Source: Poindextera sp035604135 (GTDB lineage Bacteria > Pseudomonadota > Alphaproteobacteria > Caulobacterales > Caulobacteraceae). From it: a stretch of DNA of 64,000 bases. Location: assembly GCA_035604135.1 (NCBI GenBank), contig DATNJB010000068.1, positions 1 through 64,000 on the forward strand, in the 5' to 3' direction. Below, piece by piece: positions 8,576-15,585 of the stretch; positions within the stretch are counted from its first letter, which is position 1, and every line of letters starts with the position of its first letter. Under the pieces are notes generated by a model. That model was not told the DNA's origin. It did not search any database and saw only the letters and a program-made list of their open reading frames with translations. The position numbers and the translations under genes were made by a program.

Positions 8576-9186
8576 CGGGACGGTCCCGCCACCAGCGCCA
8601 TGCGCACGAGCTCGGACAGGCTCGCGGCGCGCATCTTCGACATCAGGTTGGCGCGGTAGACCTCGACCGTCCTCGGGCTGATGCCGAGCTCGATCGCGAT
8701 GACCTTGTTCGCCTGCCCTGCGACCAGTCCGTCGAGCACCTGCCGCTCGCGCGTCGAGAGCGAGGCGAGACGCTTGAGGGCCTCCGTTCGCTCGCCGACT
8801 TGCGCGCTTTGATCGCGGCTCCGCGCGAAGGCGTTTTGCAACGAGCCCAGGATGGCGTCGTCGGCGAAGGGCTTCTCGATGAAGTCGACGACGCCTTCGC
8901 GCATCGCCTCGACGGCCAGCGGCACGTCGCCGTGGCCGGTGATCACGATCACCGGCATCGCGCACCCGCGCTCGTTCAGCGCGCGCACCAGCTCGAGCCC
9001 GCTCATCCCGGGCATGCGCACATCGGTGATGATGCAGCCCGGCTCCGCCTTATCCAGCTTGCTGAGAAAGGCCGTGGCCGACTCGTAGGCGTGCACGGCG
9101 TAGTCGGCCGTCTCCAGCAGGAAGGCGAGCGACTCGCGCACCGCGTCGTCGTCGTCGATCACGTACACCACGGCTTCAGTGGCCAT
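8572..9186 (-). CDS. fixJ: Two-component response regulator FixJ
   Basis: The protein has 204 residues. The N-terminal receiver has VYVIDDDDAVRESL, phospho-acceptor Asp55 (CIITDVRMPGMSG), Thr83 and Lys105 (DFIEKPF). The C-terminal LuxR-type helix-turn-helix (about 140-195) includes LSTRERQVLDGLV and ISPRTVEVYRANLMSKM. FixJ is phosphorylated by the oxygen sensor FixL when oxygen is low, and in alphaproteobacteria it activates fixK and related genes. Its start overlaps the end of the fixL gene by 11 bases, so the two are translationally coupled. The length matches FixJ of rhizobia and Caulobacter. No fixK gene is in this window. Confidence 0.93.
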   Translation of the reverse strand: MATEAVVYVIDDDDAVRESLAFLLETADYAVHAYESATAFLSKLDKAEPGCIITDVRMPGMSGLELVRALNERGCAMPVIVITGHGDVPLAVEAMREGVVDFIEKPFADDAILGSLQNAFARSRDQSAQVGERTEALKRLASLSTRERQVLDGLVAGQANKVIAIELGISPRTVEVYRANLMSKMRAASLSELVRMALVAGPSR

Positions 9187-10336
9187 CGGCCATCTCGCTT
9201 TCGTTCACCCGCTTCAGCGTGAAGTTGAAGGTGGCGCCGCCATCCTTGTTCGATTCGGCCCAGATGCGCCCGCCATGCGCCTCGATGATCGTCCGCGAAA
9301 TGGAGAGGCCGACGCCCATGCCTGTCGTCTTGGTGGTCACGAACGGCTGGAACAGCTTGCCCGCCACCTCCTCGCTCAGGCCAGGGCCGGTGTCGGCGAC
9401 GCTGACGCGGGCAAAGTCGTCCTTGCCGCTCAGGTCGGTGGTGATGGACAGCGCCCGGCGCGGCGAGTGCAGCATCGCATCGACGGCGTTGCGGACCAGG
9501 TTCAGCGTCACCTGTTGCACCTGTACCTTGTCCGCCAGCACCAGGTCCGCCCTGGGATCGAAGCGGTAGGTCACGCGGATGCCGTGCTCCTTGGCCCCGA
9601 TGAGGGCCAGCGCGCTCGCTTCCTCGACCATCTTCGACAGGCTCTCGATCGACCGCTCGCCCTCGCCGCGGGCGACGAAGTCGCGCAGATGGCGGATGAT
9701 CTGGCCGGCGCGCAGCGCCTGGTCGGACGCGCGGCCCATCGCCTCGGCGGCGCGCTCGATGTCGGGCGGGGACTTCTCCAACAGACGTCGCCCGCCGGTG
9801 AGGTAGTTGGCGATGGCCGACAGCGGCTGGTTGAGCTCATGCGCGAGCGTCGAGGCCATCTCGCCCAGCGCGGTCAGGCGCGACATGTGCATAAGCTCGG
9901 CCTGCATCTCCTGCAGGCGCGCCTGGGTATCCTGGCGTTCGGTCAGGTCGCGGACGAAACCGGTGAAGAAGCGGGCCCCGTCGCGCGACCGGATTTCACC
10001 GACCGCGAGCTCCATCGGGAAAGTCGAACCGTCCTTGCGCTCGCCCACCACGATTCGGCCGATGCCGATGATCCGCCGCTCCCCGGTACGGCGATAGCGC
10101 TCGAGATACCCATCGTGCGCCGCGCTGTAGGGCGCCGGCATCAAGACCTTGACGTTCTGGCCGATGGCCTCGTTGGCCGTCCAGCCAAACTGCCGCTGCG
10201 CCGCGGCGCTGAACGATTGGATGATGCCGTCCTCGTCGATGACGATGATGGCGTCGGGCACGGTGTCGAGGATGGAGCGAAGGTGGGCTTCGCTTTCGAT
10301 CAGGTCGACGGTCGTCGGCTGACTTGCTTGCTCCAT
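9176..10336 (-). CDS. fixL: Oxygen-sensor histidine kinase FixL (heme PAS domain)
   Basis: The 386-residue protein has one PAS domain (about 15-135), a HisKA domain with the phospho-accepting His166 (STLAHELNQPLSAIANY) and an HATPase domain (about 225-380, with NLVRNAVDAM and GMGVGLSISRTIIEAHGG). The PAS domain keeps the residues of Bradyrhizobium FixL: proximal heme ligand His at 74 (AAHDGYLERY) and the distal Arg at 94 (RIIGIGR), with the same 20-residue spacing as His200 and Arg220. Oxygen binding to the heme turns the kinase off, and low oxygen turns it on. It lacks N-terminal membrane segments, so it is a soluble type. A FixK-type box lies at 10393-10406. Confidence 0.94.
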   Translation of the reverse strand: MEQASQPTTVDLIESEAHLRSILDTVPDAIIVIDEDGIIQSFSAAAQRQFGWTANEAIGQNVKVLMPAPYSAAHDGYLERYRRTGERRIIGIGRIVVGERKDGSTFPMELAVGEIRSRDGARFFTGFVRDLTERQDTQARLQEMQAELMHMSRLTALGEMASTLAHELNQPLSAIANYLTGGRRLLEKSPPDIERAAEAMGRASDQALRAGQIIRHLRDFVARGEGERSIESLSKMVEEASALALIGAKEHGIRVTYRFDPRADLVLADKVQVQQVTLNLVRNAVDAMLHSPRRALSITTDLSGKDDFARVSVADTGPGLSEEVAGKLFQPFVTTKTTGMGVGLSISRTIIEAHGGRIWAESNKDGGATFNFTLKRVNESEMADGH

Positions 10337-10686
10337 GGGCTGCGCTCATATGCGCGTGGCCCTGGCGCAGCAAGAACCGAGCGGCACGCCGATTGATCTC
10401 GCTCAAGGCGGCCGCGGCGTTTCGCGCCATCTTGAAGCCGCTGCAAGATGCTGTTTCAGCACCCCAGTCGCCGGCCTTGTCGACGATCGCCCCGAGACGT
10501 CGCCAGGGTAGAAGCAAAGCTAGGGTCGGCCCGCGCCCGAGAGAGACCGTGGGCCGGCCCGCGGCGTTTTTTGCGAAACTCTCGCATCCGTAGAGTCCCT
10601 TACGCGCGCGGCCCGAATTCCATTGGGCGACCGGGCCGGCTACGCATCAGGCGTTGCAACAAGGAGGGCGCGGCGGCTTTGCGGCC
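10337..10686. other. 350-base gap between fixL and the AMP phosphorylase-like gene
   Basis: This divergent intergenic region holds one FixK-type box near the fixL side (10393-10406). Further right there is a GC-rich stretch with the palindrome GGGCCGGCCC followed by a T6 run near 10566-10572, and an AGGAGG at about 10661-10666. I see no convincing gene in it and no box close to the rightward gene. Confidence 0.6.
10393..10406 (-). promoter_or_regulatory. FixK/FNR-type box before fixL
   Basis: TTGATCTCGCTCAA has one mismatch to the consensus. The centre is 63.5 bases before the fixL start. It suggests that the FixLJ operon is itself under control of a FixK/FNR regulator, a feedback loop. Confidence 0.7.
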
Positions 10687-12177
10687 ATGCTGAAGATCAA
10701 GGCGCTGCCGGTCGACACCCTGCGGGAGAACGTGCTCGTCCTCTCGCGCGACTGCGTTGCGCTGAGGCCCGAGCGCCTGAGCGGCTCGCGCAAGGTCGAG
10801 GTGCGGGCGAACGGCCGCTCGCTGTTCGCCACCATCGTCATCGCCGACGATGCCGCGCTGGTCGGGGCGACCGAAGCCGGGCTGACCATGCCCCTGTTCC
10901 GACGGTTGGGCGCCGCCGAAGGGGTCGAGGTCGACATCGCCCCCGCCCGACCCCCGGCCAGCCTCGATGCGGTCCGCGACAAGATCCACGGCGCGACGCT
11001 GGACGGCGCGGCCCTCGACGCGGTTGTCGGCGACATTGTCACCCACGCCTACTCCGACATGGAGATCGCCGCCTTCCTGATCGCCTGCGCCAGCTTCATG
11101 ACGCCGGACGAGACGCTCGCGCTTACGCGGTCGATGATCGCGTCCGGCTCGCGCCTGACCTGGCAGCGGCCGCTGGTCGTCGACAAGCACTGCATCGGCG
11201 GCATCCCCGGCAACCGCACCTCGTTGATCGTGGCGCCCATCGTCGCCGCGCACGGGCTGCTGATTCCCAAGACCTCGTCGCGAGCGATCACCTCGCCGGC
11301 GGGTACGGCGGACACGATGGAGGTGCTGGCCCGCGTCGATCTCAGCGAGGACGAGATGCGTGCTGTTGTCGGTCGCTGCGGCGCCTGCATCGTCTGGGGC
11401 GGGCGCGTCGACCTGTCGCCGGCCGACGACGTGTTGATCTCGGTCGAACGGCCCCTGGGCGTCGACACGCCCGAGCAGATGGTGGCCTCGATCCTTTCGA
11501 AGAAGGTCGCGGCCGGCTCGACCCACCTGGTGATCGACTTGCCTGTGGGGCCGTCCGCCAAGGTGCGCGACGCCGACCAGGCGCTGCACCTGCGCAAGCT
11601 GTTCGAGTTCGTCGGCAGGCGGCTGGGCCTGGTGATGGAGATCGCGATCACCGACGGCGAGCAGCCGATCGGGCGCGGCATCGGGCCGGTGCTGGAAGCC
11701 AGGGATGTCCGCGCCGTGCTCGAGAACAGGCCGGACGCGCCGTTCGACCTGCGCGACAAGGCGATCGCGCTCGCCGGCCGCGTGCTCGAGTTCGATCCCG
11801 AGCTGCCCGGCGGCCGCGGCGTCGACCGCGCTCGCGAGCTGCTCGAGAGCGGCGCCGCGGCGCAGAAGATGGATGCGATCATCGAAGCGCAGGGGCCCTC
11901 CCCCTGCGCGCCCGTGCTGGGGAGGCTGACCTATGAGGTGACCGCCCGCGCCGATGGATGGATCGAGGGCGTCGACTGCGCGCGCATCGGGCGCGTCGCG
12001 CGCCTGGCGGGCGCGCCGACCGACGTCGGCGCGGGCGTCGATCTCATCAAGCGCAAGGGCGACTCGGTGCGGGCCGGCGAGCCGCTGTACCGTATCCACG
12101 GCGTCGATCCGGCGGACTTCGGGTTTGCGCGTGACGCGGCCAACGAGGATCCCGGCTTCCGGGTGATCCGAACATGA
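10687..12177 (+). CDS. AMP phosphorylase-like enzyme (thymidine phosphorylase family)
   Basis: The 496-residue protein matches the archaeal-type AMP phosphorylase branch of the DeoA/TrpD family, which is longer at the N-terminus than E. coli DeoA (440 residues). Visible family motifs are DKHCIGGIPGNRTSLIV and SSRAITSPAGTADTMEVL. The N-terminal extra domain (1-85) is also typical. Archaeal enzymes convert AMP + Pi to adenine + ribose-1,5-bisphosphate. Whether this bacterial protein uses AMP, CMP or a deoxynucleoside is not known. The ATG at 10687 is used, but its nearest AGGAGG lies about 20 bases away, and an alternative TTG at 10654 exists. Its stop overlaps the start of the PRPP synthetase-like gene (ATGA), so the products probably work together. 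Confidence 0.85.
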   Translation: MLKIKALPVDTLRENVLVLSRDCVALRPERLSGSRKVEVRANGRSLFATIVIADDAALVGATEAGLTMPLFRRLGAAEGVEVDIAPARPPASLDAVRDKIHGATLDGAALDAVVGDIVTHAYSDMEIAAFLIACASFMTPDETLALTRSMIASGSRLTWQRPLVVDKHCIGGIPGNRTSLIVAPIVAAHGLLIPKTSSRAITSPAGTADTMEVLARVDLSEDEMRAVVGRCGACIVWGGRVDLSPADDVLISVERPLGVDTPEQMVASILSKKVAAGSTHLVIDLPVGPSAKVRDADQALHLRKLFEFVGRRLGLVMEIAITDGEQPIGRGIGPVLEARDVRAVLENRPDAPFDLRDKAIALAGRVLEFDPELPGGRGVDRARELLESGAAAQKMDAIIEAQGPSPCAPVLGRLTYEVTARADGWIEGVDCARIGRVARLAGAPTDVGAGVDLIKRKGDSVRAGEPLYRIHGVDPADFGFARDAANEDPGFRVIRT

Positions 12178-13061
12178 CGCCGGTCGCGGTGCAGGCCTTC
12201 GCCGACCAGGCGGAGGCTGCGCGAAGGCTGGCCGAGGCGCTCGCGATACCATTCCGCGAAATCGCCTTGCACCGGTTCCCCGACGGCGAGTTCCTGCCTA
12301 GAACGCCGGCACCGGCCGATACCGTCATCGCGTACGCCTCGCTCGACCACCCGAACGAGAAGCTGATCGCGCTTCTGCTCGCCGCCGACGCCTGGCGGCG
12401 CGCGGGCGTTACGCGGCTCGTGCTCGTGGCGCCCTACCTTTGCTACATGCGCCAAGACCGCGTGTTCCGGCCCGGCGAGCCGCTCAGCCGCGATGTCGTG
12501 TGCGGCCTTCTGGGCGCGGCCTTCGATCGCGTCGTCACCGTCGAGGCGCATCGGCACCGCACCCACGACCTCTCGGCCGCGTTCGGCGGCATCGAGGTCC
12601 AGGACCTGTCGGCCGCCGGCCCGCTGGCGAGCGCGTTGAGCGCCGCCGAGCGGCCCCTGGTTGTCGGACCGGACGCGGAATCGGAGCCTTGGGTTCGGGC
12701 CATCGCCGAGCGCCTGCGCGGCGATGTGCTGGTGTTTCGCAAGAGCCGGCTCGGCGACGCGGAGGTCCGCCTCGAGCCGCCCGACCTGTCCAGCGTGCGC
12801 GGCCGCGCGGTGGTGCTCATAGACGACGTGGCGGCGAGTGGGGCCACCCTGGCCGGCGCGGCCGCACTGCTGCGCATCGCCGGCGCGGCCTTCATCGAGG
12901 CGGGCGTGGTGCATGCCCTGTTCGACGACGCGGCCGAGACGCGCTTGCGGGCGGCGGGCGTGGGACGGATCGTCTCCACCGATGCCATCGCCCATCCGAC
13001 CAATGCGGCGCCGCTGGCGGGGCTGCTCGCCCACGCCCTGCACGACGAGGTTCGTCCATGA
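12174..13061 (+). CDS. Ribose-phosphate pyrophosphokinase-like protein (divergent Prs)
   Basis: The 295-residue protein follows the Prs fold: FPDGEFLPR, PYLCYMRQDRVF (the ATP-binding RQD segment), VVGPDAESEP, and the PRPP/ribose-phosphate loop VVLIDDVAASGATL. The usual DLH motif of Prs reads EAHRH here, so it is divergent. True Prs makes PRPP from ribose-5-phosphate and ATP. The gene overlaps its upstream AMP phosphorylase-like partner by 4 bases and its downstream beta-CASP gene by 4 bases. This tight coupling suggests that ribose phosphate released from nucleotides is channelled to PRPP or a related product. It is shorter than housekeeping Prs (about 310-315) and is probably a second, specialised copy. 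Confidence 0.85.
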   Translation: MTPVAVQAFADQAEAARRLAEALAIPFREIALHRFPDGEFLPRTPAPADTVIAYASLDHPNEKLIALLLAADAWRRAGVTRLVLVAPYLCYMRQDRVFRPGEPLSRDVVCGLLGAAFDRVVTVEAHRHRTHDLSAAFGGIEVQDLSAAGPLASALSAAERPLVVGPDAESEPWVRAIAERLRGDVLVFRKSRLGDAEVRLEPPDLSSVRGRAVVLIDDVAASGATLAGAAALLRIAGAAFIEAGVVHALFDDAAETRLRAAGVGRIVSTDAIAHPTNAAPLAGLLAHALHDEVRP

Positions 13062-14641
13062 AGACCGAACTGACCTTCCACGGGGCCGCCGGCTGCGTCA
13101 CCGGCTTCTGCGCGCGGCTGAGGACGGAGAGCGCGACCGTCCTCATCGACTGCGGCCTCTTCCAGGGCCCGAAGACGCTCAAGGCTCTGAACTATCAGCG
13201 CTTCCCGTTCGACGCCGCCGCCGTCGACGCGGTGCTGTTGACCCACGCCCACATCGACCATTCGGGCCAGCTGCCGAAGCTCATGCGCGCAGGCTTCGTC
13301 GGACCGATCTACGCCACGTCGGGCACCCGCGCGCTGTGCGAGATCATGCTGGCCGACTGCGGCCACATCCAGGAAAGCGAGGTCGAGCACCTGAACCGCC
13401 GCAATGAGCGTCGCGGCCGGCCGTTGGTCGAGCCGATCTACACCGTGCGCGACGCCGAACGCGTCATGCGCCAGTTCGCGGCGGTCGACTACGAGCAGTG
13501 GACGCAAGTCGCCCAGGGCGTACGCGCGCGCTGGTGGAATGCGGGCCACATCCTCGGATCGGCTTCGATCGAAGTCGAGGTCGACGAGGCAGGCGGGCCG
13601 CTTCGCCTGCTGTTCTCGGGCGATCTTGGACCTGGCGGGCGCGACTATCTGCGTGACCCGACCGGACCTGCCGGCGGCGGCGATCATCTGGTGGTCGAGA
13701 GCACCTATGGCGGAGCGGAGCGGCCGCCTTGCAGCCCCGCTGAGCGGCGCGCGGCCTTGGCCAAGGAGATGATGAACGCGCACGAGGCAGGCGGGCCGCT
13801 GCTCATCCCCGCGTTCGCCGTCGAGCGGACGCAGGAGCTGCTGGCCGACCTGATCCAGATCGTCGACGCCTGCGAGGCCCCGCCGGGCGAAATCTTCCTG
13901 GACTCGCCGCTGGCCATCAAGGCCTGCGACGTCTTCCTGAAACACGGGTGGAGCGGGACGTCCAACCCGTTCGACCGGATTCGCGCCAAGGGCCACCTGC
14001 ACTACCTCGAGAAGCCATGGGAGAGCGACGAGCTGGACAACTTGCGCGGCTGGCACGTCATCATGGCCGGCAGCGGCATGTGCGACGCCGGCCGGGTGCG
14101 CAAACACCTGAAGCGCCTCTTGTGGCGACGCGAGGCCACCGTGCTGCTGACGGGGTTTCAGGCGGTCGGCACGCTTGGCCGGCTGCTGCAGGATGGCCGC
14201 AAGACCGTGCGCATCCAGGGCGAGCCGTTCCAGGTCAGGGCGCACATCCGCGCCCTCGATATCTATTCCGGCCACGCCGACGGCCCGGCGCTGCAGCGCT
14301 GGATCGAGGCGCGCGGACCGATCGGTGGTCGCCTGTTTCTTGCTCATGGCGAGCCGGAAGCCGCAAAGGCGCTGCGCGAGCGCCTGATCGCGGCCGGGTT
14401 CAGCGCCGACAGCATCGTCAGCCCCGTTCTCGATCAATCGTTCCGGCTGGAGCGGACCGGGGTGGTCGAAAGCCCCAGCCAGCGAAGGCTCGGCGCCGCC
14501 CAGCCGGCGGCGCTCGATTGGCACAACGCCCGCAGCGAGCTGCTGAACGACCTGGAAGAGCGGCTGGATCGCGCCCAGGACGACGCGACGCGCCTGGGCC
14601 TGATCGAGCGGCTCGAGCGCGACCTGCAGCCCAAAGCCTAG
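13058..14641 (+). CDS. Metallo-beta-lactamase / beta-CASP family RNA-processing-type hydrolase
   Basis: The 527-residue protein has the metal-binding motif THAHIDHSGQLPKLMRAGF, further metal ligands in WNAGHILGSASIEV and FSGDLG, a beta-CASP insert (about 195-390), and a C-terminal segment SGHADGPALQRWIE with the last His in LFLAHGEPEA. This is the COG1236/CPSF73-like layout, whose members cut RNA. Some bacterial members are uncharacterised. All zinc ligands appear intact, so it should be catalytically competent. It is translationally coupled to the PRPP synthetase-like gene, giving a three-gene operon. One reading is that it degrades RNA to feed the AMP phosphorylase, but that is inference. 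Its stop codon overlaps the stop of the opposing small membrane gene. Confidence 0.87.
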   Translation: MKTELTFHGAAGCVTGFCARLRTESATVLIDCGLFQGPKTLKALNYQRFPFDAAAVDAVLLTHAHIDHSGQLPKLMRAGFVGPIYATSGTRALCEIMLADCGHIQESEVEHLNRRNERRGRPLVEPIYTVRDAERVMRQFAAVDYEQWTQVAQGVRARWWNAGHILGSASIEVEVDEAGGPLRLLFSGDLGPGGRDYLRDPTGPAGGGDHLVVESTYGGAERPPCSPAERRAALAKEMMNAHEAGGPLLIPAFAVERTQELLADLIQIVDACEAPPGEIFLDSPLAIKACDVFLKHGWSGTSNPFDRIRAKGHLHYLEKPWESDELDNLRGWHVIMAGSGMCDAGRVRKHLKRLLWRREATVLLTGFQAVGTLGRLLQDGRKTVRIQGEPFQVRAHIRALDIYSGHADGPALQRWIEARGPIGGRLFLAHGEPEAAKALRERLIAAGFSADSIVSPVLDQSFRLERTGVVESPSQRRLGAAQPAALDWHNARSELLNDLEERLDRAQDDATRLGLIERLERDLQPKA

Positions 14642-14865
14642 GCGCGCGCCGCCGGCCCGTGCAGCGGGTGGCTGAATCCCGCGAGCCAGACGCCAAAGCC
14701 GACCAGGGCGGCCCCGGCGAGCGTGCCGATCAGCACGCTGGGCATGCCGAGCTGAACCAGCAAGGTCAGCCCGATCCGCGCGTAGAGGGCGTAGGTGATG
14801 AACAGGAGGCCGGCGAGACCCGCCAAGGCCAGGGCGACGCCGACCAGTCGATAGAGCGAGGTCAT
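14638..14865 (-). CDS. Small two-helix membrane protein
   Basis: The 75-residue protein contains two hydrophobic segments (LVGVALALAGLAGLLFITYA and LIGTLAGAALVGFGVWLAGF) and a short tail. I do not recognise the family. The ATG at 14865 is favoured because GGAGG lies 8 bases upstream. A FixK-type box is centred 58.5 bases before it, so it is probably expressed under low oxygen. Its stop overlaps that of the beta-CASP gene on the other strand by the palindrome CTAG. Confidence 0.7.
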   Translation of the reverse strand: MTSLYRLVGVALALAGLAGLLFITYALYARIGLTLLVQLGMPSVLIGTLAGAALVGFGVWLAGFSHPLHGPAARA

Positions 14866-14916
14866 TTCAGCATCCTCCACCTAGGGGCACTAAGCATCGC
14901 GGGCCGGATCTGGTCG

Positions 14917-14930
14917 TTGCGCCAGATCAA
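14917..14930 (-). promoter_or_regulatory. FixK/FNR-type box, left of a pair
   Basis: TTGCGCCAGATCAA has a perfect right half and two mismatches on the left. The centre is 58.5 bases before the leftward 75-residue membrane protein gene. Confidence 0.65.
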
Positions 14931-14936
14931 CCGCTG

Positions 14937-14950
14937 CTGATTGAAATCAA
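14937..14950 (+). promoter_or_regulatory. FixK/FNR-type box, right of a pair
   Basis: CTGATTGAAATCAA has one mismatch. The centre is 63.5 bases before the HdeD-like gene and exactly 20 bases from the centre of the neighbouring box, so two dimers could sit on the same face of the helix. Confidence 0.65.
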
Positions 14951-15006
14951 GGGCGCACTCGACCGGCCGGGCGTAAGCTCGCCTCGAACGTGGGAGGAAA
15001 CGCGCC

Positions 15007-15585
15007 ATGGCGCCGCACGAGACGGGGGTTGCAACACCGCTGACGCGGGAGGTCGATCGGCTGTATGGCGAGCTCCTCCTCGTCCTGGCCGTGCTCTCGG
15101 CAGCCGCGCCGCTGTTCGTCGAGGCGACCCTGGCCTGGAGCCTGCTGCTGACCGGCGTCGCGGGGGTCTGGTGGATCGCGATCGACCGCACCCTGCGCGG
15201 GCTGTTGGCCGGCCTGGCCTGGGCGCTCATCGCGCTGGGGCTCGGCCTGCACCTTACATTCCACTTCCTCCTTGGCGCCTTGCCGCTGGATATCGCACTC
15301 GGCGGCGGCTTCCTTTTGCTCGGGATCGCCGAACTCTGGTTCGGCCTCGAGCGCTTTCGTCGTCGCCCCACGGCGCGGCTAGTGACAGTCGCAGGCGGCG
15401 CGGTGGCGATCGTTTTCGGGCTCTCGGTCCCGTTCGCCTGGCCGAATCTGCCGTCCTGGGCCGGCGCGGCGACCGTCTCCCTGATGCTTGCGGGACTGGG
15501 CGGCGGCCTCCTGATCGGCAGCGCGCGCCGCCGGCGGCGCCACGTCCACCCCGTCGAGACCTCGGACTCGAGCGCCGCGACCTAA
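15007..15585 (+). CDS. HdeD/DUF308-like membrane protein
   Basis: The 192-residue protein is almost entirely hydrophobic, with about six membrane helices (for example LLLVLAVLSAAAPLFV, LLAGLAWALIALGLGL, AATVSLMLAGLGGGLLIG) and short loops ending in a basic, hydrophilic tail. This is the pattern of the HdeD family, linked in enterobacteria to acid resistance; the molecular function is unknown. The start has a GGGAGGAAA ribosome site and a FixK-type box at the standard distance. Its stop overlaps the stop of the facing monooxygenase gene by 4 bases. Confidence 0.65.
   Translation: MAPHETGVATPLTREVDRLYGELLLVLAVLSAAAPLFVEATLAWSLLLTGVAGVWWIAIDRTLRGLLAGLAWALIALGLGLHLTFHFLLGALPLDIALGGGFLLLGIAELWFGLERFRRRPTARLVTVAGGAVAIVFGLSVPFAWPNLPSWAGAATVSLMLAGLGGGLLIGSARRRRRHVHPVETSDSSAAT

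Noticed and set aside
10531..10572. Possible intrinsic terminator with T6 near 10566
   Set aside because: The arms pair poorly with a long loop, and no rightward gene lies upstream to terminate.
12443..14524. Long leftward open frame opposite the Prs-like and beta-CASP genes
   Set aside because: Low-complexity translation and no domain; the opposite strand carries intact catalytic motifs.
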